Source: Batillaria attramentaria (lineage: Eukaryota; Mollusca; Gastropoda; Batillariidae). Taken from it: a stretch of DNA of 64,000 nt. The stretch is from contig JACVVK020000088.1 in the NCBI GenBank assembly GCA_018292915.2, positions 1,682,001 through 1,746,000 on the forward strand, given 5' to 3'. The position numbers and the translations under genes are program-made. Below are positions 11,463-23,464 of this stretch, one piece after another. Position 1 is the first letter of the stretch. Each line of letters opens with the position of its first letter. The notes beneath the pieces were generated by a model, which worked only from the letters and a program-made list of their open reading frames with translations, was not told the origin of the DNA and ran no database searches.

Positions 11463-11813
11463 TGACGAACTGGATGTCCTGTACCGAGCGCTAGTCAACA
11501 AGAAGATGAACGTCAGGCTGTGGGCAGCAAGCCTACAGCCTGGCCTTGCACCCTCATGTCTACAGAATCACGTTCACACGATGACAACTCCCTTGCGCTG
11601 CCCCCCGTGCGTTGTACGGGAGGTGGCGGAAGCAGACCGCATTAAGGAAGGACGTGTCCCCGACTACACAACACCAACGGCTCCCCTGCCAGCTGACGGA
11701 CCGCCCGTCATCACTGTGAGGCACCAGGGACCCGGGCACGATGAGGAGGATACAGATGACTGTGAGGCGTGCGGCCGGGAGGTGGGGAGGATCCTGACAG
11801 GTGTTACACGTCG
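11463..11813 (+). CDS. UvrD-like helicase/NTPase-related protein, exon (partial gene)
   Basis: The acceptor is tctctgtaacag and the donor is cgtcg|gtaagt. The frame encodes [20 protein letters not shown], then [30 protein letters not shown] and [15 protein letters not shown] associate this pattern with C-terminal parts of uncharacterised SF1/UvrD-type NTPases in invertebrates and fish. No Walker motif is visible in the window, so the 5' part is missing or further upstream. Gene identity is moderate; coding status is well supported by the long open frame. Confidence 0.6.
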
Positions 11814-11823
11814 GTAAGTGTGC

Positions 11824-11876
<53 letters not shown>

Positions 11877-11909
11877 CGTGCGCGCGCGCGCGCGTGCGTG
11901 CGTGCGTGC

Positions 11910-11955
<46 letters not shown>

Positions 11956-11956
11956 A
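11824..11956 (+). repeat. Compound (TA)(TG)(CG)(TG)(AG) microsatellite
   Basis: The tract begins 11 bases after the donor at 11813 and ends 24 bases before the next exon. It nearly fills the 167-base intron of the UvrD-like gene. Confidence 0.9.
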
Positions 11957-11980
11957 TAATATACCTGTAATTTGTTGCAG

Positions 11981-12055
11981 GACAAGGCAACACTTCCGCT
12001 ACGACAACAACCACAACAACGTCCTCCAGCAGCACCGCTACAACGAACTCAACCG
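11981..12055 (+). CDS. UvrD-like NTPase gene, middle exon
   Basis: A 75-base exon lies between atttgttgcag and aaccg|gtaatc. Taken in the frame set by the previous donor it encodes [20 protein letters not shown] and is phase-compatible at both ends. The next exon joins in frame only if the acceptor at 13501-13503 is used. Confidence 0.5.
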
Positions 12056-12141
12056 GTAATCACAATGCCATGTTTTCATTCACCAGTTGAATGTGTAGAG
12101 AACACACCAACAGGGGAGGTAAATTGTGTCGGGATCGAGAG

Positions 12142-13126
12142 TTAACTTTTTCGCACCGCGTCACATGCGGCCATGTGACATGCTGTCTTCCCCTCTGTCC
12201 GCGGCACATCCCGGGCTGTGCCACTCGCTAGTCTGCGTTGTACGGGGCACATCGCGCGCTGTGACACGTACTGTAAAAATTCCCCTTCCACACCTCTGCG
12301 GTCTAAGAGAGGCAACTCTTGCTATAATGTTTCAGTGGTTATCGACGAGTAAATTTGCTGTTACTGGCCTTTACAGAAAAGGTCTGTTATTTTTTTCTGG
12401 AACTTTTCCTTGACCCACTTGCAGAATGGAATGTGACCGAGTTTGCAGGAAAACAAAATGGCGGCACCAAGAAAAAAAAAAACCATGTGCGCGCGTTTCA
12501 CTACAATTTAAGAGGTTCTAGCTGAAGTATCGGACGAAGAGGGTGATTTACCTGTAGAAAGTGAAGATGAAGGAGCGGATGATGCTGATAATAAGGAATG
12601 ACGTGCTGGATATCGGACCAAATCAAGTCGCACTATTCGACTTTGAAACATGGGCCAGCGCTGCTAGATCTAAACAGTGCCGAGTGAACTCGTGAAAAGT
12701 GTGTTTTTTTCGAGGATTTTCTTCATCTAACTACAAAATGTTACCTGGTATACAGTTCTGAATTTTTGCAAACCATTTCCAAGGTAAGGACACAATTTAC
12801 ATTGTTGAAAAGACGATCGCTTCTGTTCTGTAATAACACAGCTGCATGAAAACAATGTCTGTTTGTGTTTACTTTTCACGTGTTGTTTAGCATGTTCTGG
12901 TGTCTCTCTTGTGAAATCAGCACACAGGCGAATATTTTTCTCTGAAAGTGCTAATGTTGAACTTTCCATCCATACCAAACACTAGGGCATAAAACACTGC
13001 CAAAGCGGTGAACAAAAAATCCGAAAACTGCTAAAAATGCTACGTACGCAACGGATGTGCGATGAGACTGAGCGCGAGTGCGCTGGGAACAGCCGAGGCT
13101 CGAGGCGCGCGTAGCGAAAAAGTTAA
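12142..13126. mobile_element. TTAA-flanked TIR element, piggyBac-like, non-autonomous
   Basis: The left end is TTAA-CTTTTTCGCACCGCG and the right end is CGCGCGTAGCGAAAAAG-TTAA, so the ends are inverted (exact 9 bp, then imperfect) and flanked by TTAA, the piggyBac target duplication. Inside, after an ATG at about 12462, lies a broken acidic stretch (EVSDEEGDLPVESEDEG) like piggyBac transposase N-termini. No catalytic domain is seen. It sits in the intron between two UvrD-like gene exons. Confidence 0.6.
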
Positions 13127-13503
13127 TCTTGTAGATCTAGTTCAGTGAGAAATTGTTTATTCTTTGGATAAAGGGGTGGGGGTTGGGTGGGTGGATAGGG
13201 GAGGATACATATGATTTCCTTTAGGTTTGTTGTTGCTGTTTGTGATGGTGAAAGTGTCGGTGTTGTCGTTGTTGTTGCGTTGGTCGTCGTATGTGCTGTG
13301 TATGATTCAGATCTAACCAACGCACTGTTTAAAATTTAAGCGCAGTTCTGAGTTTTTACTACGACAACGACAACCGCCACCATCCTTACCATCATCGTGG
13401 TCTCCACTACAACCTGCCCGTCGTCCCAGCACCACCACCACCACAGCCACCACCATCACTGACGTTTGTCGTTGTACGTTTCAGGCCAAGGCGGCAACCC
13501 CAG

Positions 13504-13882
13504 CAGCAGCAGCACCACGGCCTTACAGTACCGGGACGTCTTCGTCCTGTTGTCGTCGTTGTGTAACCTCCACGATGACGAGACAGACGACGCGGGTCAC
13601 GTGACCAGACGAGCTAGCGGCCCGGTGCGCGGTCTCCGTCAGGCTGGAGTACCGGTGCGGGTGGTTGGGCATGATGATAATGTGGGTGTGGGTGAGGTGG
13701 GTAGCATGTCAGGTCCAGATAGTATTATAGCAACAGATTGTGACTGTGTGCAGGGACTGGAACGGAAGGTGGTCGTGTGGATGACGAGATCACAGTATAG
13801 TGATGTTGATGATTCAGTCTTGGGCCGACTTCGGGCAATGTCTCGTACTACATCACAACTTATCTGGGTAAAGAGATCCTAA
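13504..13882 (+). CDS. UvrD-like NTPase gene, terminal exon
   Basis: The exon encodes ALQYRDVFVLLSSLCNLHDD, then VRGLRQAGVPVRVVG, QGLERKVVVWM and LGRLRAMSRTTSQLIWV, ending with TAA at 13880-13882. QGLERKVVVW...AMSR.TSQLIWV has the shape of the UvrD C-terminal motif (GLE...V, followed by the motif VI-like AMSRxxSxLxxV). The acceptor is uncertain: tttcag at 13484 or cccag at 13503. The second keeps the frame after ...NELNR. Confidence 0.6.
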
Positions 13883-14500
13883 TCCTCCATCCCCTGACTC
13901 CACACACCACAACGCTGACGACAACGCCCACACCGACGACGATGACAACACACCAACCACACCCGCGACAACCACCACCACCACACCACCGACACCGACA
14001 ACGACCACTACAACAACGACGACAACATAACCGACACTTCTTCCCCCTATCCCCCCCTTCCCCTCCTTCTTCTTTCTTCTCTTTCTCCTCCCCCGCCTCC
14101 TCCGTTACTACCACCACCACGGACACCGACAACGACTTCTAACGGTCACTTTCTTTACACGGATGTTAATATTACCATTATCCTTTGTTATTTTCCTGTT
14201 TGTTTTCCTTTTGTTGATCCCGCCATCGTCGGCTCGTTTCCGTCGTAACGGTTATTGTCCCTCCGATGTCGTCGTTGTCGCTCAGTGACACCCCCACGAA
14301 AAAAAATAATAATTCGTGTTGACATATTTTTTACGTTCAGCTTTTGCAGTTTTGACTCGCGCAAAACACTTGTAATTGACGTCATTCGGAGACAGGTTAG
14401 TGTATGACGTGTTTATAATCGTGACGCCATTTCGCTTTGACGTCAGAGAACGTGTACTTGATTTGTTTGTGTTGAACATCTTGGCAAAGGTTGCGGTACT
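13883..14500. other. Low-complexity sequence downstream of the UvrD-like gene
   Basis: ACG/ACC/CAA-rich, then T-rich DNA, likely the 3' UTR and flank. No clear AATAAA was found here and no other gene is seen. Confidence 0.4.
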
Positions 14501-14504
14501 ACAG

Positions 14505-14546
<42 letters not shown>

Positions 14547-14827
14547 GCCCCTTCTTTCTGTCTCTCTCAGTCTCTCTCCCTCTCTTTCTCTAGATCTGTC
14601 TTTCTGCATGTTCCCCCTCCTCTCTGTCTGTGTCTCTGTCTTTGTGTCTGTCTGTCTGTGCCTCTCTCTTTGTGTCTGTTTCTCTCTACGTCTGTCTGTC
14701 TGTCTATGTCCGTCGCTGTCTCTGTGTGTGTCTCGGACTCTATGACCTTTTCCCTCTTTCTCTATCTTTCTGTCTGATCCCATCCTCCCCGTCTGTGTTT
14801 GTCTACGTCTGCCTGCCTGCCTGCCTG

Positions 14828-14874
<47 letters not shown>

Positions 14875-15063
14875 CGCTGTCTCTGTAGCTTTCTCAGTCT
14901 CTGTCTCGGTCCATACGACTTTGTCTTTTTCTTTCTGTCTGCTCCCCTCCTCCCCGTCTTTGTCTGTATACCTCTGCCTATCTTTGTCTATTTTTGTCTG
15001 TTTGTGTGCTTGTCTCTGTGTGCATGTCTCTGTGTGCATGTGTGTGTGTGTGTGTGTGTGTGT

Positions 15064-15130
<67 letters not shown>

Positions 15131-15132
15131 TG

Positions 15133-15163
<31 letters not shown>

Positions 15164-15542
15164 GCCTGTCTTTGTCTTCGTCTGTTATTTGGTCTGTCTG
15201 TTTACTTTGTCTGTCTGTCTGTATATCTGTTTGTCTGTTTTTTATTTTTCCTGACTCTCATACTCTGTCTCTCCTTCTCCCTCTGTCACTCCCTTTATGT
15301 TTCTCTCGCTCGCCGCCCCCCCCCCCCCCCCTTCTGCCTGTCTGCCTTATTGTCGCTCTCTTATTTTCTTTGGCTTCGTCTGTCTCTCTCACTCTGTCTT
15401 TCATTTTCTCTGTCTGTTCCCCCTCGTGTCTGTCTCTCTACATCGGACTGTCTGTCTGTCTGTCTTGTTGTTGTTGTTGTTTTACTTCATTCGTCTCTTA
15501 TGCTGTCTCCTCCACCACCACCCCTCCCCCCCCCTCCCACTC

Positions 15543-15617
<75 letters not shown>

Positions 15618-15740
15618 CTCCCCTCTCTTTGTCCCTATCTTTCTCTCTTCACTTGCCCCCTCTCCTATCTGTCTGTCTGTTACCTTGTCTGTCTTACTGT
15701 GCCCATCTTCTTTTCTGCCTCTCACGTGTGTGCGTGTAGT
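14505..15740 (+). repeat. Pyrimidine-rich simple-sequence domain
   Basis: About 1.2 kb dominated by TCTC, TGTC and TGTG words with a long (CA)n at 15544-15615 and few purine-rich words on the + strand. The long open frames here (e.g. 369 codons of Ser/Leu/Val/Cys) are by-products of the repeats. Confidence 0.9.
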
Positions 15741-16321
15741 AACGGGCTGTCGTCACGGTGGTTGTTGTCGTGTGGGGGTTGTCTATGTATTCCTTACCCA
15801 GTGTTGCTGATGTTGCCCCCCCCCCTCCCCCAACGACCCCAGCAGTTCACACGACACCAGTCTCTCCAGTCCCACACATCAGACAGGCCTGTGTCACTTC
15901 TGGACAATATTGTGTACCCCCTGAAGGCCGTTATCTTACAAGTTGTGTTGTCTTTATAGTTGTAGCTACAGTGTTTTCTGCCTTCACACTTGTACAGTGC
16001 TTGCTACATTGTGAATATGCATCTAGCGGTGTTTATGGATCACGTGACTGGGGCAGTGCCTGGCCAGCTGTACGTTGAAGACGGGATGTATTTGTCTGTC
16101 CCATAACTACTATTCTTCTTTTGTTCTTTTCTGCCCAACATTTTTTTTTTCATACACAGTCCATGGTCTTTTGTCACCAAAGGATGGGTGTTGTGATATT
16201 TTTACTATTTTTTCTGGTCCTTTTCTCGCCCACCGGGTTTTTTTTTTTTTTCCCCGCGCCGTGTATGTCAGTTCGTACGCAGAGTTACCTTTTGTTTGTT
16301 TGTTGAAGTTATGTTCCATTT

Positions 16322-16465
16322 GTTTACGTCCTGAAGAAGGCGTAAGCCGAAACGTTGACCTGTGCCGTCCTTTGTCAAAGTTAAGTGGTTTCTGTCCCTT
16401 TTATGTCGCTTTTATTTGCTTAACTTGTTACCACTTCGCAGTCATTACCGTTTCCGTTTCTATTT
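16322..16465 (+). repeat. Dispersed repeat, copy 1
   Basis: gaagaaggcgtaagccgaaa is followed by agtggtttctgtcccttttatg and ccacttcgcagtcattaccg-like words, shared with 56028-56190. Likely a mobile-element fragment. Confidence 0.55.
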
Positions 16466-16468
16466 GTC

Positions 16469-16760
16469 CCATAACTGATAAATATTGGTATGTCTGATCC
16501 GTAACTGCTAAATATTGGTTGTATTTGTCTGATCCGTAACTGATAAATATCGGTTGTATTTGTCTGATCCGTAACTGATAAATATTGGTTGTATTTGTCA
16601 GATCCGTAACTGCTAAATATTGCTTGTCTGATCTATAACTGATAAACACTGGTTTTATTTGTCTGATCCATAACTGATAAATACTGGTTTTATTTGTCTG
16701 ACCCATAACTGATAAATACTGGTTGTATTTGTCTGATCCAGAACTGTTGTTTTCCTAAAG
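16469..16760 (+). repeat. Minisatellite of about 36 bases
   Basis: About eight units of ataactgataaatattggt plus tgtatttgtctgatcc. Unit edges drift into longer units with cctaatgtattgtgtaatct around 16740-16860 and 17430-17640. Confidence 0.8.
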
Positions 16761-16958
16761 TATTGTATAACCTGATCGTTTAAACATTGGTTTTATTTGT
16801 CTTATTCATAACTGTTGTTTTCCTGATGTATTGTGTAATCTGGCTGTATGAATAGTGCTGTCTTTCCCTGCACCCCCGCCCCCCTTGCCCTTACCCCTCC
16901 TGTCTAGCTGTATCTGTTGCTATGTCTGTATGTCTATAATTGTCTGTCTGTTTTACTT

Positions 16959-17265
<307 letters not shown>

Positions 17266-17825
17266 CTGTCTCTGTCTCTCGTTCTCTGCGCCCCCACCCC
17301 ACCCCACCACCACCACTCTTTTTGTCCCTCTTGGGACATGCATGGTACATGTGATTTCGTGTATGTAGATTATGATCAAGGTGAGTTGTTGGAGCTGTAA
17401 ATTCTGTACTAGATATTCACCTGTATGATGAACACGGGATGTATTTGTCTGATTTTATTACTGTAGTTTTCCTCATGTATTGTGTAAGCTGACTGTATGT
17501 ACATCGGTTTAGTTTGTCTAATTCATAACTGTTGTTTTCCTAATGTATTGTGTTATCTGACTGTACGGACAATGGTGTATTGGTCTAATTAATTCATAAC
17601 TGTTGTTTTCTTTATGTACCGTGTAATCTGTCTGCATGAACATTGTCTCTCTTTCTCTGTCCTCCCTCCTGTCTGTCTGTGTCTGTATCTTTCTATGTGT
17701 GTCTGTCTACCTTTGTCTGTCTGACTGGTTTTTACTTTTTTCTGTGTCTCTTACTCCATCTGCCCCCACCCCCCCCCCCTCTCTCTCTCTCTCTCTTTCT
17801 CTTCTCCCTCTGTATCTCTCTTTGA

Positions 17826-18715
17826 CCGTGTAAAGATCGCTTTTATTTGTCTACTTTATAACTGTTGGTTTTTCTTTGACTGTGTAAGGATCGCTTTTAT
17901 GTGTCTACTTTATAACTGTTGGTTTTACTTTGACTACGTAAGGATCGCTTTTATTTGTCTTTAATTTTTTTTAATTATAACTGTCTGAGAGTGTTGGTTT
18001 TCCTTTGACTGTGAAAGGATCGCTTTTATTTGTCTACTTTATAACTATTGGTTTTTCTTTGACTGTGTAAGGATCGCTTTTATTTGTCTGCTTTATAACT
18101 GTTGGTTTTACTTTGACTGTGTACGGATCGCTTTTATTTTGTCTACTTCATAACTGTTGGTTTTACTTTCACTGTGTAAGGATCGCTTTTATTTGTCATA
18201 ACTGTTGGTTTACTTTGACTATGTAAGGATCGCTTTTATTTGTCTACTTTATAACTGTTGGTTTTTCTTTGACTGTGTAAGGATCGCTTTTATTTGTCTA
18301 CTTTATAACTGTTGGTTTTTCTTTGACTGTGAAAGGATCGCTTTTATTTGTCTACTTTATAACTGTTGGTTTTCCTTTGACTGTGAAAGGATCGCTTTTA
18401 TTTGTCTACTTTATAACTGTGGGTTTTTCTTTGACTGTGTAAGGATCGCTTTTATTTGTCTACTTTATAACTGTGGGTTTTTCTTTGACTGTGTAAGGAT
18501 CGCTTTTATTTGTCTACTTTATAACTGTGGGTTTTTCTTTGACTGTGTAAGGATCGCTTTTATTTGTCTACTTTATAACTGTGGGTTTTTCTTTGACTGT
18601 GTAAGGATCGCTTTTATTTGTCTACTTTATAACTGTGGGTTTTTCTTTGACTGTGTAAGGATCGCTTTTATTTGTCTACTTTATAACTGTTGGTTTTACT
18701 TCTTACTGTATAGTG
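17826..18715 (+). repeat. 54-base minisatellite, about 16 copies
   Basis: The unit core is aaggatcgcttttatttgtc plus tactttataactgtgg and a T-rich, tgactgtg link. The last units (from about 18390) are nearly identical and the earlier ones diverged. The 54-base period keeps one frame open, which makes a spurious repeat protein. Confidence 0.92.
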
Positions 18716-18869
18716 CAAGGGACATAATCTAGCCATATGAACACCGGTTTTGTTTGTGTAGTTCATAACTACTGTTTTTCTAACTGTGTGAACACTGGAT
18801 TTGTTTGTCTAAATCATCACTGTTGTTTTCTGTTGTAGTGTGTAATCTGGCTATGATGTAAATAGAGTT

Positions 18870-19415
18870 GTTTTTTCTGGTCGTGTTCACTGTCATACAT
18901 GGGTTTCATGGAACATTCTACAGATTGTGCATTTGGCAAGTTGTCTTTATTGACTGTAGTGTCTGATTTTTAAAAAAAAATCTTAAGTGATTTGAATTTG
19001 AGTTTGGCATACTTAGTACAAATATTACGTTTCTATGCCCCCCTACCCCCCCCCCCCCCCCAGCACCCTCCCTCAAAGTAGTTTATTTATAGTATATAAT
19101 GTTCTTCATTTTTCCTCGAACAATTTGTTTTTTATTTGTTTTTGACAGAATACAAGCATGTAGATAATGTTCATAATGATCTTACCGAAACTAATATTGG
19201 TATGTGTGCCCTAGAGCCAATATCGGTATTGATTCTTTGTATGTCGCGTGAAAACTAACATAGAACGTTTCTGTTGTTAGACTGATTTCTCTAAACAGAA
19301 GTTATTTTGTGAGACTGTGGTTTCCTCTGTAAACAGAAGTTCTGCTGCGAAACAATGACTTCCTCTGTAAATAAAAGTTTTGCTTGTACAAGTCTGTGTT
19401 TGTAGTTTGCTTCTG

Positions 19416-19463
<48 letters not shown>

Positions 19464-19970
19464 TGTACGTACATGCGCGATCATGATCAATAATCCATGC
19501 ACAGCAGACAAGATTCTTATACAGATTTCAACTTCTTAAACATTTTGACACGCAAAATTAAATGAACATGCAGATTTTTTATGTCTCAATTCAAACCGCA
19601 AGACCCACCTACATAGAAAACACAGACAAAGATTACAGTCACAGCACGATGTCTAAACACAAACTTCACATTCACGTCTTGGTTCATTAGTGTGTGATTA
19701 CTGTACGTAGCTAAATGTTCCTTCGTTTCTGACACATCAATCAAGAGTTCACATGACACATCAATCAAGAGTTCAAATGAGTCAATCTACGTCATTCCAT
19801 CTGGATGGAACGTAACTAAGCACTTCGCCACAATGTGCGCATGCTCACAAGATCACACTTAGCTAAAAGGACACATGTTTATTGATCCAGTACCGGTACC
19901 GGTATGTGAATGCGAGACACTATAATAATCTGTTGATTCCTGTAGTGAGTTGTTTATGTCTGTACAAACA
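18870..19970. other. No gene seen; unique sequence with one (GT)n
   Basis: A/T-rich DNA with (GT)n at 19418-19462 and a C-run near 19045. Short frames lack any family resemblance. Confidence 0.5.
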
Positions 19971-19976
19971 TCAGGC

Positions 19977-20168
19977 GGAAAATAAACCAACAGAGACTTG
20001 TGTCAGAATGGTAGAGGTTGTACATTATTCCATCACACACACAAAATAAACTGACAGACTTGTGTCAGAATGGTAGAGGTTGTACATTATTCCACCACAC
20101 ACACACAAAATAAACCGACAGAGACTTGTGTCAGAATGGTAGAGGTTGTACTTTCTTTCATCACACAC
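19977..20168 (+). repeat. Tandem repeat, three units of about 65 bases
   Basis: Units contain gtgtcagaatggtagaggtt, gtacattattccatcacaca and aaataaacc.acagagact. Confidence 0.85.
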
Positions 20169-20463
20169 AAAAATGAGACAAACATTGTGTCGGTAACTCT
20201 AATTAAAATTTTGGTTCTTACATAATTGTGTATGGTGTGAAAACGAAATCATTGACAATCGCAGGACATGCGTATAGTTGTGACGAATGGACATATGGGG
20301 TTGGGGGGAGGTGGCGGTGTGTGGGAGATGGGGGGGGGGGGGGGGGACATTACTGGGTATAAGAGGTTGAGTCGTGAAAGATTGAAGGTGTCTGAAAGGT
20401 GAAAATTAATGTAGGTTAAAGTGATGTAACAATCATGTAGGTGTTGAATTCATTCACTGGACT

Positions 20464-20466
<3 letters not shown>

Positions 20467-20527
<61 letters not shown>
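20467..20527 (+). repeat. (CA)n microsatellite
   Basis: About 30 CA units. Further CA units occur at 22099-22134. Confidence 0.95.
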
Positions 20528-20529
<2 letters not shown>

Positions 20530-20532
<3 letters not shown>

Positions 20533-21744
20533 TTGTGTAGGAGATAAATCTTGGTCGTGGGAATAAAAAGGAAGATTAACACCTTCTATACAAATCGTGA
20601 CCCCAAGTGTTCAGGGACCTTATGCATTTCAGAGGGCAAGACAGCTAGGTCACAGTACCGCTTGTCATCTTTGGCAGTTAATCCAGGTGAATGGCAGCCG
20701 CTCGTTTAATTTTTTACACCGACTTCTGGTGGTAGGAAAAAGCCTTAGCAGGCCACCTAATTTAATATTGCAGTGCTGTGCATGGAGTATAGCGTTGATG
20801 AATTTCACTGTGAAAACTGTGTCAGGCCAGAGTCGGATGATATCACAATATATCGCCTACTTGACGTCAAGGTCAGTATCAGCTACAGGACAATCATGTT
20901 TACTGTAATGGGTCTCGTTACACTTTCTTCACCGTAAGCACTGAAGATCGAGTCAGCATGTGTGAACAAAGTGACTGACAGCTAGACAAGGACATGTTGG
21001 CATGGTGTATCTCTGATACATGTGGGCTGTATAATAGGTCGTATCTCTGGCTGATAACCTACGCTGGTTGCTAGGTTACCGCGATGTCGTCACGACTGCA
21101 CTGATGGTGTATCTGGATACTTCGTGTTTATCTGTACAGCCAGAAAGCTGTCTCTGTTTAGAGATCTAGGTACAGAAATACTTGTTTACGTTTCAACAGA
21201 TAGTAAGACTCATAGCATCGCTTCTCTCATTCTGACAAATATGCCAGTGACGTGCGGTTTGGTCTTCCCTTAATAACTTGTTCTGCGTGGGGTAGTGGTC
21301 AGTTATAGAGGTCTACAACCCTGTAAACCATCTATACTGGTGATTCACCCCATTAATCCTATTACAACCAACCAACCAACCAACTACCTAATTAAGCGAC
21401 CGACCGACACCCCCTGTGACCAACCAGCCACTAACACTCTGAATGATTGGACCGGATTTAACACAGAGCATTCGTCAGATGGTGATAATAACAGTTATTA
21501 CCTCTTACATGGTGCTCTCTCCCAAGCGTCCTAGGCCCAACGTGCTTTCCAGGAAAAATATTTGCATACTTATGTCGTGTTTAAATTGTGAAGTTGTCAA
21601 CCAGGCAATTCACTTAGGCAGTATGTCAAACTTCATCAAACAGGCAATTCACTTAGGCAATAATGTCAAACTTCATCAAACAGGCAATTCACTTTTTACT
21701 AACACCCGAACTGTGCAGCGCATACATTTCTTTTCACGTGATTT

Positions 21745-21776
<32 letters not shown>

Positions 21777-22097
21777 TATACGTACTTCATGTATTAGGCA
21801 CCTTAATTCATGGGACAGGCAATCTATTTTACTGCCGAGTTCACGAATTAGGAAAACTCAAGACTGAACAGAGAGAAATCTGGCATCAGTATACGTGCCA
21901 CCTACCTCAAGCTCAGCCCACAGAGTTCCAAACCTCTACCCTTTTTTAACAACTAGTCTTGTTTGAAGTCTGTATGGTCAGTATCTTGATTAAACTTGGC
22001 TGCATATTTCACAATTTAGCTAGCTGTTGAAAAATCATTTCAAATTTAGGCAAAGTCACTTGCCTATTTCATGAATTGGGCAATTTCAGAATTTTGG

Positions 22098-22136
<39 letters not shown>

Positions 22137-22560
22137 GCTGATAGCTAGTTCTCAATGAGAGGGAAGATCCATGGCCAAAGGTGGTGCGATGCACTTGACA
22201 ATGTCATTGTCAAGTAGATAGTTGACTATAAGCGGGGAACGCCTTGTCGTACAGTGTTGGGTTAGGTGCATGGACACTGATTGTTTTATCTCTGACTGTC
22301 TAAAGTGATCTCTCAGTGACGTAACAGGCCGTCAGTCGAATCAAGTGTTGCCGCGTGGTTTGCACCCTCTCGTCCACTACCTTTTGTTCTCTGGCCAGCT
22401 CTGTGTACTGGTCACGAGCCGCGAGGCCAGTCAGGGGCGCGTGCAGTCTTGTGTAACCACTGTGGCGCATGTGCCAATTAGTTGTGTTTGTGTGTCGGAG
22501 TACATGTATATGCTCAAATGTATCCACAGTCGGTTGACCTAGAGCAGTTCTGTAAACTGC
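20530..22560. other. No gene recognised
   Basis: Apart from a triplicated segment at 21597-21693 (caggcaattcacttaggca), an A-run with (TA)n at 21745-21780, and (CA)n at 22099, nothing is assignable. Open frames are short and unlike known families. Confidence 0.45.
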
Positions 22561-22569
22561 AGCAGTTGC

Positions 22570-22702
22570 GGGAGGGTGGGTGGGGTGGGTGTTTAGGGGA
22601 TTTACGTCCGTTTCCATCACATACGGGTGATGTCAAAGACGGGGCAACGATGAAAAAGCCAGCACAAATATTTGGCTCCAGCCGAGATGCGAACTCACGG
22701 CA
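22570..22702 (-). mobile_element. SINE family A copy, reverse strand, truncated
   Basis: The - strand body contains ccaaatatttgtgctggctt, tttttcatcgttgccccgtc and a CACCCACCC end. The head is lost. Confidence 0.75.
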
Positions 22703-23107
22703 GCAGTTGCAGAAGACGTTTTACTTTTTAACAATATTTTGTTCTTGTCACTATGCTATAGTTTACTGGGTCTAATTAGACATTACCACATGTCAAACGC
22801 AAACGCTTAGTCCTGGACTTTACGCTCTTTAATCGGCGATAGAAAATTCCCTGTATTTTGGTGAGATCTAAACTTATACTGTCCTAAAGTATTTTTCACG
22901 CTCTTGTAGGCGCAGTTTGTTTGAAGTTTATAGCTGTTACATTACGCCCACTGTGGCCAGTTTTCTGTGTCTAAGAAACACAAAATTCGCTGCGGTTGGT
23001 CCACGTTCTTTTGTTTTTTTCCTACTGTACGACTGGGCGGTGCTTTCTTTGCGGGCCGCACAGAGCCTCGAAATAGCCGCTAGCTACGCTCCGCTGGACA
23101 GACAAAG

Positions 23108-23432
23108 GGAAGTCGGTGGCTCAACGCTTTGACCGATGGACTCGAGATCGAAAGGTTCAAAGTTCGAATCCCGACAGGGCCAAAAATTGTAGGGCCTTTT
23201 TCACGTTGCCCCGCTTCCTCTGACTATGAACTGGATCTGTTTGTTCACTACAATGAAGGATACATAAAATGTGGTTGACCTGGCAGTCTGACTGGATTGA
23301 ATAAATGTTCAGCTGGACTGTTCAGACAGTGTTGCTATCCCCATCCCCCATAACCTACCCCCTAGGGCCGTCTCCAGTCACCTCGTTGTGGCGTTGGACG
23401 ATAAACGTCCCAGCTAACCAACCAACTTCGCT
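23108..23432 (+). mobile_element. SINE-like element, family D
   Basis: A tRNA-like stretch tcggtggctcaacgctttga and box-B-like caaagttcgaatcccgacag are followed by a body with gttgccccgcttcctctgac and a tail ending cgttggacgataaacgtccc. No second copy is seen in the window. Confidence 0.55.
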
Positions 23433-23464
23433 GGACAGTCGCCAGCCAGTCTTGCCGCGGGCTA

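Noticed and set aside
14630..15739. 369-codon open frame on the + strand
   Set aside because: It is Ser/Leu/Val/Cys low-complexity produced by TC and TG repeats; no start context, domains or codon pattern of a gene.
18205..18732. 175-codon repeat protein (FDCVRIAFICLLYNCGFF units)
   Set aside because: The 54-base minisatellite is a multiple of three, so the frame stays open by arithmetic; flanking older units are not in frame.
20597..20908. 103-codon + strand frame
   Set aside because: No family resemblance, no splice context, and surrounding DNA shows no coding character.
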